38,070 bases of DNA from Rhodovulum sp. MB263 (GCF_002073975.1 NZ_CP020384.1:3822501-3860570), one strand, 5' to 3'; positions 8,725-16,854 are shown, counted from the stretch's first letter. Numbers and translations: made by a program. The notes: generated from the letters alone by a model not told the origin.

Positions 8725-9460
8725 TGTTGATTTCCACCCAGAACGGCCCCACCCTGGATTATGCTGAGCGGGTCATGTTTGGGTCAAGACATGGCTTCCC
8801 TCCCTCTTTTTCCGCGTTGCTGCAGACGCGCTGTCCTTGAAGCGGAGCTGTCGTTTCCGGTCTCGAGGATGTCACAGCGATGGGTCAGCCGGTCGAGGCG
8901 CGCGGTGGTCATTTTGGCGTCACCGAACTCAGTGGCCCACTCGCTGAAGCTGAGGTTCGTGGTGACGATTACGCTGGTGCGCTCCTAGAGCCTGCTCAAC
9001 AGATGGAAGAGCAAGGCGCCCCCTGAAGCGCTGAACGGCAGGTATCCGAGCTCGTCCAGGATCACCAGGTCGAGGCGGGTGAGGGTCTCCGCGATGTGTC
9101 CGGCTTTTCCCCTGGCCTTCTCCTGCTTGAGAGCGTTGACGAGTTCGATGGCCGCGAAGAAGCGCACCTTCCGGCGGTGAAGCTCGATGGCATGAATGCC
9201 GGGCGCGGTTGCAACGTGGGTCTTCCCGGTCCCGGGGTCGCCGATGAATACAACGTTCTGCGCCCGTTCCATGAACTCGCCGCGATGCAACAGGCGCACC
9301 GTCGCCTCGTTCATCTCGCTGGACGAGAAGTCGAAGTTGGGCAGATCCTTGTAGGTCGGGAAGCGTGTCACCTTCATGTGATAGGTGACCTGCCCCCTGC
9401 CGGTCCCTCACCGCAATCTAGCGTCTGCACCAACTCTGAAGAAGCAGACGAATGCGAAAG
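8725..9460 (-). mobile_element. IS21-family relic 1 (right end plus istB remnant)
   Basis: The sequence TGTTGATTTCCACCCAGAAC at 8725 has the form of an IS21-family terminus (TG start followed by spaced repeats). About 60 bases inward begins the 3' end of a reversed istB gene. The element has lost its istA side: istB homology begins only near 9400, and the sequence between 9412 and 9460 is of unknown origin. A second IS21-type terminus starts at 9461, so relic 2 may have landed in or beside relic 1. Confidence 0.6.
8784..9377 (-). pseudogene. istB: istB-like transposition helper ATPase, broken
   Basis: Reading leftward from 9377: a Walker A motif GDPGTGKTH, Walker B-type [19 protein letters not shown], then LLFHLLSRL followed by a TAG stop (near 8985) where the family has Tyr. 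The same frame continues with [40 protein letters not shown] and ETGNDS. The last residues are then out of frame by a small deletion, ending at a TGA at 8784-8786. The N-terminal domain normally found before the ATPase core is missing. IstB is the AAA+ helper of IstA transposase. One nonsense mutation, one frameshift and a 5' truncation make it a pseudogene. Confidence 0.8.
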
Positions 9461-10203
9461 TGTCAATCGGCAGGCAATCTTGACCCCCTATCGGCATCTA
9501 AAAATGACCCCCTTGTAGTGCTCCGGTAGCTGGCCCGATGCGGTATAGCCCTCACACAGCGCAGCCGTATCGGGCCAGCGGGGTCTTGGTCATTCACGGG
9601 TCTTGAAGCGCCAGCTCTCGTTGCCGGTTTCGACGATGTCGCAGTGGTGGGTCAGGCGGTCGAGCAGCGCAGTGGTCATCTTTGCGTCGCCGAAGACCGA
9701 AGGCCATTCCCCGAAGTCGAGATTGGTCGTCACGATGATCGGGGTGCGCTCGTAGAGGCAGCTGATAAGATGGAACAGCAGCTGGCCGCCGGTCTGCGCG
9801 AAGGGGAGATAGCCGAGCTCATCGAGGATCAGGAAGTCGAGGCGGCAGAGCAGGTCTTCCGTGCGCCCTTGTCGGTCGGCACGGGCTTCGGCATCGAGCT
9901 TGTTCATGAGGTCCACGACATTGAAGAAGCGCCCCCGTTTGCCGCGTCGGATGCAGGCTCGTGCGATGCTCACGGCAAGGTGGGATTTTCCGGTCCAGGT
10001 GCCACCAATTAGCACGACATTGCGCTGCTGTTCGTGGAACTCACCGGCGGCCAGATCGCGCACCAAGGCCTCGTTGACCGGCGTTTCCTCGAAGCTGAAC
10101 TCGTCGACCTCTTTCGCCAGCGGCAGCTTGGCGATCGTCATCTGGTATTTGATTGAGCGCGCCTGCTTCTCGCTGATCTCGGCATTCAGCAGGAGGGGCA
10201 AGG
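9461..10203 (-). mobile_element. IS21-family relic 2 (right end plus truncated istB)
   Basis: The terminus starts at 9461 with TGTCAATCGGCAGGC, followed by repeated TGACCCCC blocks (near 9480 and 9505) separated by a CGGCA motif, the multiple-repeat ends typical of IS21. The istB gene follows. The other end and istA are missing: near 10200 the sequence switches abruptly to the C-terminal part of a tyrosine integrase on the opposite strand. This junction is either a one-ended insertion remnant or a deletion end point. Confidence 0.7.
9590..10200 (-). pseudogene. istB: istB-like ATPase, N-terminally truncated
   Basis: About 203 residues of an IstB ATPase: [19 protein letters not shown], the Walker A motif GGTWTGKSH, Walker [20 protein letters not shown], then [40 protein letters not shown] and [14 protein letters not shown]. 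The core is uninterrupted to a normal C-terminus, unlike relic 1. The first 40-60 residues of the family are missing because the sequence changes to integrase-derived DNA near 10200. An in-frame start at 10246 exists but lies in the foreign sequence. It has no partner istA in the window, so it is probably non-functional. Confidence 0.75.
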
Positions 10204-10421
10204 GCCTACGCCACACCGTCGCCACGACCCTGCGCGAAGCAGGCATGGAGGAACGGCAGATTGCGGATCTGCTGGGCCAGAAGACCCCTGCGATGGCACG
10301 ACACTATTCCCGCTCTGCCAACCTTGCGGAGCGCAACCGGCTAACGCTCGAAGTCCTCGAAAAGGAGAACGAACGGCGATCAGAAACTGTCAAACCCCTC
10401 AAGAAAAGCGTCAAACCCTAG
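10204..10421 (+). pseudogene. C-terminal remnant of a tyrosine integrase
   Basis: The plus strand reads [20 protein letters not shown] then [20 protein letters not shown] and LAERNRLTLEVLEKENERR to a stop at 10421. This is the final third of a tyrosine recombinase: GLRHTVAT carries the HxxR box, [16 protein letters not shown] carries the second box and the catalytic Tyr. The family's usual His or Trp in the second box (LGH) is Gln here, which also occurs in some integrases. The catalytic Arg of the first box and the N-terminal DNA-binding domains are gone, replaced by IS21 relic 2. Its 3' end points at the 3' end of tRNA-Phe 52 bases away, the geometry of tRNA-targeting elements. Confidence 0.8.
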
Positions 10422-10473
10422 GAGGCTTTCCCGACATGAAAACAGAAAAAGCCAATCATAACAAGAGTTTTAA

Positions 10474-10548
10474 TGGTGCCCGGGGGCGGAATCGAACCAC
10501 CGACACGAGGATTTTCAATCCACTGCTCTACCCCTGAGCTACCCGGGC
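10474..10548 (-). tRNA. tRNA-Phe (anticodon GAA)
   Basis: The minus strand folds as a standard tRNA: acceptor GCCCGGG pairing with CCCGGGC, D arm TAGCTCAGGGGTAGAGC, anticodon stem-loop GGATTGAAAATCC with anticodon GAA, T arm with GGTTCGATTCC, and an encoded CCA (10476-10474). It lies downstream of yacG in the same orientation. Its 3' end faces the integrase remnant. Confidence 0.97.
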
Positions 10549-10661
10549 ATGGGTGAAGCGCGCGGCTTCGGATGGCAGGTGTTTAGGCGACAGGCGGGGG
10601 GCTGTCCAGAGGGTCCGACAGGATTTCGGGGTATTTTTTCGCGACCTCCGGCCGACCGCTG

Positions 10662-10850
10662 TCAATGCCGCCAGGACGGCGAGGGCGGGGGAGCGTCATC
10701 GGGCTCGGTGGACTCGATAGGCTCGGCGGGATCGCCGGGAAGGGCATAGCCACCGGTCAGCCAGCGCCCCAGATCGACATCGGCACAGCGGCGCGAGCAG
10801 AACGGACGGTAGGCCGGGTCGGTGGGCTTCTTGCAGACGGGGCAGGTCAT
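10662..10850 (-). CDS. yacG: DNA gyrase inhibitor / zinc-binding protein YacG
   Basis: A 62-residue protein beginning [30 protein letters not shown], with four cysteines (CPVC and CSRRC) that form the YacG treble-clef zinc site, followed by the conserved [14 protein letters not shown] and an acidic/Pro-rich tail. In E. coli the family binds GyrB and inhibits gyrase. The start overlaps the end of the RNase G/E gene by 4 bases. The order infA-maf-rng-yacG-tRNA-Phe is common in this family of bacteria. Confidence 0.93.
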   Translation of the reverse strand: MTCPVCKKPTDPAYRPFCSRRCADVDLGRWLTGGYALPGDPAEPIESTEPDDAPPPSPSWRH

Positions 10851-11884
10851 CTTGGCAGCGTCTCGCTCAGAGGCAGGCGTTCGCGCTTGCGGGTCAGTTC
10901 GGCATGGCCGAGCGGCGTCCAGCCGACGAAAGTGGTCTCGACCGCATCGGCGCGGAAAGCGGCCTTCATCACCTGTTCCAGCGCCACCCGGTCCTTCTTG
11001 GGCATCGGCGCGAAATCGACCACCACCTGGCCGGCAAGGCCGCGCAGGCGCAGGAGGCGCGGCAAGGCACGGGCAGCGGCGATATTGGCCTTGAGCCCGG
11101 CCGCGGGCGAGCTGTCGGAACCGGTATTCACATCGACCGCGGTCAGCGCGCGGGTGGGCTCGACATGGACGCTGCCGCCGCCCGGCAGGGCTTCGGAGCC
11201 GGAAAGCGCGTCGATCGCCTCGAGAACTCCGCGCGCGGCGAAACATCCGGCGCTGTCATCCAGCTCATCCGGGCCGGGCCAGTCGCGCCAGGCCAGCGCA
11301 TGGGCATCGGGACCGTCGAGAAAAAGCTCGGGCGCCCCATCGGCGGGTTCGGCAAGGATCGCGGTGGCCAGCGCCAGCTGCGCTGCGATATCCTCGGCGA
11401 CGGCCTCGGGATCGGCGATCTCGGCGGCCGAGCGCAGGATCGCGCCAAGCCCTTCGGGCGCAGTCGCCATGCCGTCATGCAGCAGTTCCAGCAGCCGGTC
11501 GCGGGCCTCCTCGTCGCGGATCGCGCGCGAGACATTCAGACCCGGCGCCTCGGGGGTGAGGATCGCATAGCGGCTCTTGAACAGGAAACGCGGCGTGACC
11601 GGCACCGCCTTGCCCTCTTCGGCAAAGCCCGTGACCTGCACCAGCAGGCCCTGGCCCGGACGCAGCCCGCGGGCCTGTTTCAGGAAGGCACGACCTTCGG
11701 GCAGCCGCAGGAAGACCCCGCCCTGGCCCTTCATCTGGCGATCGACCACGCCGCGCAGGATCGCGCCCGGCACCGGGCGCCCGTCCGGCGGATCGATCAG
11801 CAGGTCTTCGAGCCGACCGTCCTCAAGCAAGGCTGCGGCTTTCCGGCCGCCGATCTCGTCAAGCAGGATGCTGCGTCCGTTCAT
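10847..11884 (-). CDS. rng: Ribonuclease G/E family protein
   Basis: A 345-residue protein starting at the ATG at 11884, which overlaps the maf stop by 4 bases. The N-terminal third resembles the S1-like part of RNase G/E ([20 protein letters not shown] and [20 protein letters not shown]). The C-terminal half carries the DNase I-like catalytic segment [13 protein letters not shown] with the Asp pair that binds Mg2+, and [20 protein letters not shown]. It is clearly shorter than E. coli RNase G (about 490) and lacks the CxxC zinc-link region; this short form next to yacG is known in Rhodobacterales. Expected to cleave single-stranded RNA endonucleolytically. Confidence 0.88.
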   Translation of the reverse strand: MNGRSILLDEIGGRKAAALLEDGRLEDLLIDPPDGRPVPGAILRGVVDRQMKGQGGVFLRLPEGRAFLKQARGLRPGQGLLVQVTGFAEEGKAVPVTPRFLFKSRYAILTPEAPGLNVSRAIRDEEARDRLLELLHDGMATAPEGLGAILRSAAEIADPEAVAEDIAAQLALATAILAEPADGAPELFLDGPDAHALAWRDWPGPDELDDSAGCFAARGVLEAIDALSGSEALPGGGSVHVEPTRALTAVDVNTGSDSSPAAGLKANIAAARALPRLLRLRGLAGQVVVDFAPMPKKDRVALEQVMKAAFRADAVETTFVGWTPLGHAELTRKRERLPLSETLPR

Positions 11885-12459
11885 ATGCGCTCCGCGTCCA
11901 GAGGATATCCAGCCGCGCGCAGAAGCGTCGCGGTTTCGGCCAGCGGCAGGCCGACGACGGCAGAAAACGACCCGCCGATCCAGGGCACGAAGGCCCCGGC
12001 GCGCCCCTGGATGCCATAGCCGCCCGCCTTGCCCTGCCATTCGCCCGAAGCGAGATAGGCGTTGATCTCGGCATCGTTCAGTTGCTTCATGCGGACCTGG
12101 GTCACGACGTCGCGCTCCCAGATCCGCTCGCCCAGACGCAGCGCAACGGCCGTCACCACACGGTGCCGCCGGCCCGACATCGCATAGAGAAAGGCCGCCG
12201 CCTCGCCCGCATCGGCGGGCTTGCCGAGAATGCGCCGCCCCAGCGCCACGGTGGTATCGGCACACAGCACCAACTCGTCGGGGCCGGCCGCGACGGCGCG
12301 GGCCTTCTCGGCCGCCAGCCGGATGCAATAGGGGCGGGGAAGCTCACCCCGATGGGGCGTTTCGTCGATATCGGCTGGACGCACGTCATCGGGGAGAACC
12401 CCGATCTGCGCCAGAAGCTGTTTCCGGCGCGGGCTCTGAGAGCCTAGGATCAGCCTCAA
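11881..12459 (-). CDS. maf: Maf-type nucleotide pyrophosphatase
   Basis: A 192-residue protein with the Maf signature [19 protein letters not shown] at the N-terminus, then [20 protein letters not shown] with AAEKARAV, the catalytic [17 protein letters not shown], and [20 protein letters not shown] followed by SAVVGLPL. Family members hydrolyse non-canonical or modified nucleoside triphosphates. The start is a TTG at 12459, three bases after the infA stop, giving the family's usual first residues (M)RLILGSQSP; no better in-frame start is present. It overlaps rng by 4 bases. Confidence 0.93.
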   Translation of the reverse strand: MRLILGSQSPRRKQLLAQIGVLPDDVRPADIDETPHRGELPRPYCIRLAAEKARAVAAGPDELVLCADTTVALGRRILGKPADAGEAAAFLYAMSGRRHRVVTAVALRLGERIWERDVVTQVRMKQLNDAEINAYLASGEWQGKAGGYGIQGRAGAFVPWIGGSFSAVVGLPLAETATLLRAAGYPLDAERI

Positions 12460-12462
12460 GGC

Positions 12463-12681
12463 TTACTTGAAGCGGTAATTGATCCGACCCTTGGTCAGAT
12501 CGTAAGGGGTCATTTCAACCTGAACCCGGTCGCCGGCCAGAACGCGGATGCGGTTCTTGCGCATCTTTCCTGCCGTATGCGCGATGATCTCATGGCCGTT
12601 TTCCAGCTCGACCCGAAACGTCGCATTCGGCAGGAGTTCCTTCACGACGCCGGGAAATTCGAGCATTTCTTCCTTGGCCAT
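12463..12681 (-). CDS. infA: Translation initiation factor IF-1
   Basis: A 72-residue protein, [20 protein letters not shown] followed by [40 protein letters not shown] and [12 protein letters not shown], the full-length IF-1 OB fold. IF-1 binds the 30S A site and assists IF-2 and IF-3. The start at 12681 gives the canonical MAKE N-terminus; an in-frame start seven codons upstream is not needed. It leads the infA-maf-rng-yacG operon, preceded by a hairpin and T-run at 12691-12720. Confidence 0.98.
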   Translation of the reverse strand: MAKEEMLEFPGVVKELLPNATFRVELENGHEIIAHTAGKMRKNRIRVLAGDRVQVEMTPYDLTKGRINYRFK

Positions 12682-12690
12682 GGTCACTCC

Positions 12691-12720
12691 AAAAAGGGGC
12701 AAGCCCGGAAGGGTTCCGGG
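12691..12720 (-). terminator. Probable terminator between the amidohydrolase gene and infA
   Basis: On the minus strand a perfect 7-bp stem CCCGGAA/TTCCGGG with a 3-base loop (12704-12720) is followed within 8 bases by TTTTT (12695-12691). Next to it on the promoter-distal side is a perfect palindrome GCGCATGTACATGCGC (12722-12737). The position just after the amidohydrolase stop and before infA fits termination of the upstream operon. Confidence 0.55.
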
Positions 12721-12753
12721 CGCGCATGTACATGCGCCCGATCACGCAATAAT

Positions 12754-13662
12754 TCAAGTCGTAAATGCGTGAAACGGCACCCGGGCCACCGGGGCGCTGC
12801 GAAGGCTCTGTTCAGGCCAGTGGGCGCGGTTCAGGACCTGACCTGCGGCGCGGACCCGGGCGATGGCCGCACGGTCGATTTCGGCATAGACCCAACCAGG
12901 TGCGTTCAACGCGCCTTCGGCCAGAATACCGGTCGGCGGAAAGCCCGCATCGGGCGGGCCATAGATGGCGGCGGCGCCGATATTGACGTCGACCGCCGGG
13001 CACCAGGGTGCCGCGCCGACGGTCGGCGACTGGACCACGACGCATTGCCCTTCCAGCGCCCGGGCCATGGCTCCGACCCTGACCCGCCAGTAGCCCGCCA
13101 GCGTGTCGGTACAGGAAGGCACAAGCAGGATCTCGGCCCCGGCCTCGATCAGAGCCCGGGCCAGAAGCGGGAACTGGCAGTCATAGCAGATCAGCACGCC
13201 GATCCGGCCGAGCGCGGTGTCGAACAGCGCAAGCCCCCCACCCGGATGCACGTCCCACTCCTCGCGCTCGAAACGGGTCATGATCTGCTTGTCCTGATGC
13301 GCGACCTCGCCCTGCGGCCCGAACAGCCGTGCCCGGTTGACCGGACGCGCACCCTGCCAGACCGGGGCGCTGGCGCCGAGGATATGGACGCCATGATCGC
13401 GCGCCAGCCGGGCGTGAAGGGCCGAGGCCTGCCCGATCCGGGCCGAGACCGCGACCAGCGAGGCCTCGAGACCGGCCGCGGCAGCCGCACCGTCGAGCAT
13501 GGCCAGTTCCATCGCGCCATATTCGGGAAAGACCAGCAGATCGGCGCCCTGGCCGGCAGCCTCGGCAACCCAGGCAGTCAGCTTGGCCTCGTAGCCCGAC
13601 CAGTCGTCGAACCGGTCGATGGGATAGGCGGCGGCGGCGATCTTCATGACGTCCGGCGTCAT
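12754..13662 (-). CDS. Carbon-nitrogen hydrolase (nitrilase superfamily)
   Basis: A 302-residue protein with the complete catalytic triad of the superfamily: Glu47 in DLLVFPEYGAMEL, Lys125 in AHQDKQIMTRFEREEW, and Cys162 in LICYDCQFPLLARAL. Members hydrolyse amides or nitriles by a thiol mechanism in the cytosol; the substrate cannot be told from sequence alone. The ATG at 13662 overlaps the stop of the GNAT gene by 4 bases; an internal ATG at 13647 is an alternative. It is the last gene of a minus-strand chain that begins with hisD. Confidence 0.9.
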   Translation of the reverse strand: MTPDVMKIAAAAYPIDRFDDWSGYEAKLTAWVAEAAGQGADLLVFPEYGAMELAMLDGAAAAAGLEASLVAVSARIGQASALHARLARDHGVHILGASAPVWQGARPVNRARLFGPQGEVAHQDKQIMTRFEREEWDVHPGGGLALFDTALGRIGVLICYDCQFPLLARALIEAGAEILLVPSCTDTLAGYWRVRVGAMARALEGQCVVVQSPTVGAAPWCPAVDVNIGAAAIYGPPDAGFPPTGILAEGALNAPGWVYAEIDRAAIARVRAAGQVLNRAHWPEQSLRSAPVARVPFHAFTT

Positions 13663-14258
13663 AGCTCTCGGATCCAGAATTGCAGCCGGTGCCGGGTCGG
13701 GGCGGTGTCGTCGAGATCCTTCCAGTCGAATTCGGCGACGATGCCGGGCAGGGGCGCATAGCCGCGCCTGCGCCAGAACCCGTCAAGCGGCCGGAAGCCT
13801 TCGGGACGGCGCGGATGGTCCTCGGGACGGATCACCGAACAGAAGGCGCTGTAGCGGCGACCAAGGGCCCGGCCCTGCGCCTCGCGCGCCTCGAAGAAGG
13901 CATGACCCGCGCCCTGGCCACGCCAGTCAGGCAAGAGCACGCTTTCGGCGCAGTAGAAGATGTCGGACAGATCGAACCCGCTGCCCGCGAAGGCACTGGC
14001 AAAGCCCTCGGCATGATCCTCCATCGGCGTGCCGGTGGCCGCGCCGACCAGCCGGTCCCCGGCACAGGTCCCGGCGAAGGCACCGACAAGGATCGCACGC
14101 GGATTGTCGCGATAGCTGGCCATGTAGCGCCGCTCGTAATCGAGATCGCCGTCATAGAGATAGGGCCAGTCGCGGAAGACCGCGATGCGAAGCCGCGCGA
14201 GATCGTCCAGGGCAGCCTCGATCGCGGCGCCGGTCAGGGTCCGGATATCGAGGCTCAT
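13659..14258 (-). CDS. GNAT-family N-acetyltransferase
   Basis: A 199-residue protein. The segment CAESVLLPDWRGQGAGHAFF EAREAQGRALG (about residues 105-135) has the acetyl-CoA binding loop RGQGAG, and the C-terminus has GFWRRRGYAPLPGIVAEFDW. It begins MSLDIRTLTGAAIEAALDDL ARLRIAVFRDWPYLYDGDL. The acceptor is unknown. Start and stop both overlap their neighbours by 4 bases, so it is translationally coupled to the 113-residue protein upstream and the carbon-nitrogen hydrolase downstream. Confidence 0.88.
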   Translation of the reverse strand: MSLDIRTLTGAAIEAALDDLARLRIAVFRDWPYLYDGDLDYERRYMASYRDNPRAILVGAFAGTCAGDRLVGAATGTPMEDHAEGFASAFAGSGFDLSDIFYCAESVLLPDWRGQGAGHAFFEAREAQGRALGRRYSAFCSVIRPEDHPRRPEGFRPLDGFWRRRGYAPLPGIVAEFDWKDLDDTAPTRHRLQFWIREL

Positions 14259-14596
14259 CGCACTAGCCCCGCTTCGTCGACGAGGTTGTCGCAGAAGGCA
14301 ATGCGGCCCTGCCTCGGGGAGAGGAAGACCCCGGCGGACAGCCGGTCGCGCTGGCCCCGGGCCGCGAGCAGGCCCGCATCGGGTTCCGGATATGTGCAGT
14401 GCACGACGAATTCGGCTACGGCACGGCCCTCCCAGTCGCCGGGGCAGATCACCGGCCCGGTCAGGCGCTCGCGATGGCAGCGCGACCTGCGGGCACCGGC
14501 CCCGGCGAACGGCGCCCCGCGGACCCGGCCCTCGGACCCATGAGGGCCGACATCCTCTGTCGCGCCCGCGTTGAAGGCCGGAAAACAGCGGCTCAT
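14255..14596 (-). CDS. Unrecognised 113-residue protein in a coupled operon
   Basis: The frame is supported by position: its ATG overlaps the stop of the phosphatase gene and its stop overlaps the ATG of the GNAT gene, each by 4 bases. The sequence has an Arg/Gly-rich first half and a better ordered second half, GDWEGRAVAEFVVHCTYPEP and LSPRQGRIAFCDNLVDEAGL. I recognise no domain. Cys, Trp and His content is fairly high. It might act with the phosphatase or acetyltransferase. Confidence 0.6.
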   Translation of the reverse strand: MSRCFPAFNAGATEDVGPHGSEGRVRGAPFAGAGARRSRCHRERLTGPVICPGDWEGRAVAEFVVHCTYPEPDAGLLAARGQRDRLSAGVFLSPRQGRIAFCDNLVDEAGLVR

Positions 14597-15060
14597 GGCG
14601 CATTTCCTGTGCGCGGGGGGCCGAAACGGCCGGTCAGCCGGTCCACGATCTGGTCGCGGGTCTGGCGATAGGCGGCAAGCTTGTCGGGCCGGGTCTCTCC
14701 CAGCCCGGTCGGGTCGAGCACCGGCCAGTATTCGACCTCGAGATGGTAATAGCGCGTCAGCTCCTGCGCCCGGCGCAGGCTGGCGGGGCTGAGCGCGATG
14801 ATCAGGTCGAAGCCCGACAGGTCGTCGCCCCAGTCCTCCATCTCGTCGAAGGAGCGCACCCGGTGGCGGTCGAGCTTCACCCCCATCTCGTCACAGACGC
14901 TGACGGTGAAGCCATCGATCTCGCGGTCGTTATGAACGCCGACCGACTGCACATAGGCGCGCTGGCCGTAGAACTTCTTCATCAGTCCCTCGGCCATCGG
15001 CGAGCGGACGGAATTGTGGTCGCAACAGAAAAGTACCGAGGAGGGCAGCTGCCCGGTCAC
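14593..15060 (-). CDS. Low molecular weight protein-tyrosine phosphatase / arsenate reductase-like
   Basis: A 155-residue protein with the active-site loop CDHNSVRS (Cys13, five residues, Arg19) and the general-acid motif DPTG (Asp116) near the C-terminus. VLFCCDHNSVRSPMAEGLM is the normal N-terminal strand-loop-helix. It may remove phosphate from tyrosine residues or act as an arsenate reductase; the loop alone does not decide. The start is GTG at 15060, one base after the UPF0262 stop (TGAG GTG); no in-frame ATG fits better. The pairing with UPF0262 and hisD recurs in Rhodobacterales. Confidence 0.88.
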   Translation of the reverse strand: MTGQLPSSVLFCCDHNSVRSPMAEGLMKKFYGQRAYVQSVGVHNDREIDGFTVSVCDEMGVKLDRHRVRSFDEMEDWGDDLSGFDLIIALSPASLRRAQELTRYYHLEVEYWPVLDPTGLGETRPDKLAAYRQTRDQIVDRLTGRFGPPRTGNAP

Positions 15061-15061
15061 C

Positions 15062-15547
15062 TCATCCCCCGTGATGCAGGACGCAGATCAGGGTGAAAAG
15101 TCGTCTTGCCGTGTCGATATCGAGATCCGCCTTGCCCTCGAGCCGTTCCTGCAGCAGCCGGGCCCCCTCGTTATGGATGCCGCGACGGGCCATGTCGATG
15201 GCCTCGATCTGGCTGGGCGGCAGGCGCTTGACCGCGTCGAAATAGCTTTCGCAGATCTGCCAGTAATCCTTCACCGCCTGCCGGAACGGCGACAGCGACA
15301 GATGGAATTCGGCCGCCGGGTCGCTGGCCTCGGTCCGGACATCGAAGACCAGCCGCTTTTCCCGGATCGACAGCGTCAGCCGGAACGGGCCCGCCGGGGC
15401 CGGCCGGTCCTCGCGCCCGGGCAGGGCGAAGGAATTGTCCTCCATCAGGTCGAACAGCGCCACCTTCCGTTCCTGCTCGATCTCGGGCGTCGGCGGCGGC
15501 AGGTTCGAATCGTCGAGTTCCACATGGCAGAGGCGGGCCGTCATCAT
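15062..15547 (-). CDS. UPF0262 family protein
   Basis: A 161-residue protein, MMTARLCHVELDDSNLPPPT followed by PEIEQERKVALFDLMEDNSF, FRLTLSIREKRLVFDVRTE, LSPFRQAVKDYWQICESYFD and the end RRLFTLICVLHHGG. This matches the alphaproteobacterial UPF0262 family, of unknown function and always small and cytosolic. The start overlaps hisD by 4 bases, and the next gene begins one base after the stop, so hisD, this gene and the phosphatase are probably one transcript. Confidence 0.88.
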   Translation of the reverse strand: MMTARLCHVELDDSNLPPPTPEIEQERKVALFDLMEDNSFALPGREDRPAPAGPFRLTLSIREKRLVFDVRTEASDPAAEFHLSLSPFRQAVKDYWQICESYFDAVKRLPPSQIEAIDMARRGIHNEGARLLQERLEGKADLDIDTARRLFTLICVLHHGG

Positions 15548-16854
15548 GGTGCATCCTCGTTCAGACGGTCGAGCCGGACGCGGATGGACAGGCCATGCGC
15601 CTCGAGGCTTTCCGAGATTGCCAGCCGCTCGGCCGCGGGGCCGATGGCCTTCAGCGCCTGCGGCGTCATCCTGGCCAGTGTCGTCCGCTTGATGAAATCA
15701 TGCACGCCCAGACCCGACGAGAACCGGGCCGAACGCGCGGTCGGCAGGACATGGTTCGGTCCGCCGATATAATCGCCGATGGCCTCGGGCGTCCACTGCC
15801 CGAGGAAGATCGCGCCGGCATGGGTGATCTTCCTCGACAGCGCCTCGGGATCGGCGACGCAAAGTTCCAGATGCTCGGGCGCGACCCGGTTCGAGAGCGC
15901 GGCCGCCTCGTCGAGATCGCGCACCACGATCACGGCACCGAAGTCGCGCCAGCTCGCCCCCGCGATGGCGCGCCGCTCGATCGTCTCGAGCCGCCGCTCG
16001 ACCGCCGCCGCCACAGCGCGGGCGAATTCGGCATCGTCGGTCAAAAGTAGCGATTGCGCGCTTTCGTCATGCTCGGCCTGCGACAGCAGGTCGATGGCGA
16101 CCCAGTCGGGGTCGTTGTCGCGGTCGGCGATGACCAGGATCTCGGACGGGCCCGCGATCATGTCGATGCCGACCTTGCCGAAGACCCGGCGCTTGGCCGC
16201 CGCCACATAGGCATTGCCGGGTCCGGTGATCTTGTCGACCGGGGCGATGGTCTCGGTGCCATGGGCCATGGCCGCGATCGCCTGCGCGCCACCGATCCGG
16301 TAGACCTTCTCGACCCCGGCCAGCCGCGCCGCCATCAGCACCAGCGGATTGGCCTTGCCGTCCGGGGTGGGGGCACAGATCACCAGCCGCTCGACCCCCG
16401 CCACCTGGGCCGGGATCGCGTTCATCAGGACCGAGGACGGGTAGGAGGCCAGCCCGCCCGGCACGTAAAGCCCCGCCGCCGAGACCGGGGTCCAGCGCCA
16501 GCCCAGCGTCGCCCCCTCGGGATCGGTCCATTGCGCGCCCTCGGGCATCTGGCGGACGTGGTAGGCACGGATCCGTTCGGCCGCGAGCTCCAGCGCCGCG
16601 CGTTCCTCGCGGCTGACGGCGGCGCAGGCGGCGTCGATCTCGTCGGAGGTGAAGGCCAGCGTCTCGGGGGTCAGCTCCAGCCGGTCGAATTTCGCGGTCA
16701 GCTCGATCACCGCCGCATCGCCACGCGCCTTCACGTCGGCGATGATGGCCGCGACGGCGTCGTCCACATCGGGGCTGTCCTCGCGCTTGGCGCCGAGAAG
16801 AGCCGAGAATTGCGCCTCGAAATCGGCGGATGTGGTGTCCAGGAATACCGGCAT
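15544..16854 (-). CDS. hisD: Histidinol dehydrogenase
   Basis: A 436-residue protein, normal length for HisD, which oxidises L-histidinol to L-histidine in two NAD+-dependent steps at a Zn2+ site. Recognisable blocks: GLYVPGGLASYPSSVLMNAI, VYRIGGAQAIAAMAHGTETI, VDKITGPGNAYVAAAKR, GIDMIAGPSEILVIAD, LLSQAEHDESAQSLLL (with the catalytic Glu-His pair region), RVAPEHLEL and GPNHVLPT with SSGLGVHDFIKR. The ATG at 16854 gives MPVFLDTTSADFEAQF; a longer frame upstream to 16977 does not resemble HisD and is not included. It lies 85 bases after the DUF2948 gene. Confidence 0.97.
   Translation of the reverse strand: MPVFLDTTSADFEAQFSALLGAKREDSPDVDDAVAAIIADVKARGDAAVIELTAKFDRLELTPETLAFTSDEIDAACAAVSREERAALELAAERIRAYHVRQMPEGAQWTDPEGATLGWRWTPVSAAGLYVPGGLASYPSSVLMNAIPAQVAGVERLVICAPTPDGKANPLVLMAARLAGVEKVYRIGGAQAIAAMAHGTETIAPVDKITGPGNAYVAAAKRRVFGKVGIDMIAGPSEILVIADRDNDPDWVAIDLLSQAEHDESAQSLLLTDDAEFARAVAAAVERRLETIERRAIAGASWRDFGAVIVVRDLDEAAALSNRVAPEHLELCVADPEALSRKITHAGAIFLGQWTPEAIGDYIGGPNHVLPTARSARFSSGLGVHDFIKRTTLARMTPQALKAIGPAAERLAISESLEAHGLSIRVRLDRLNEDAP

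Noticed and set aside
13659-14603. A longer N-terminal extension of the GNAT gene (314 residues)
   Set aside because: The first 115 residues have antisense-like Arg/Gly/Pro composition, and the 4-base overlap of the 113-residue gene with the GNAT ATG gives a coherent alternative.
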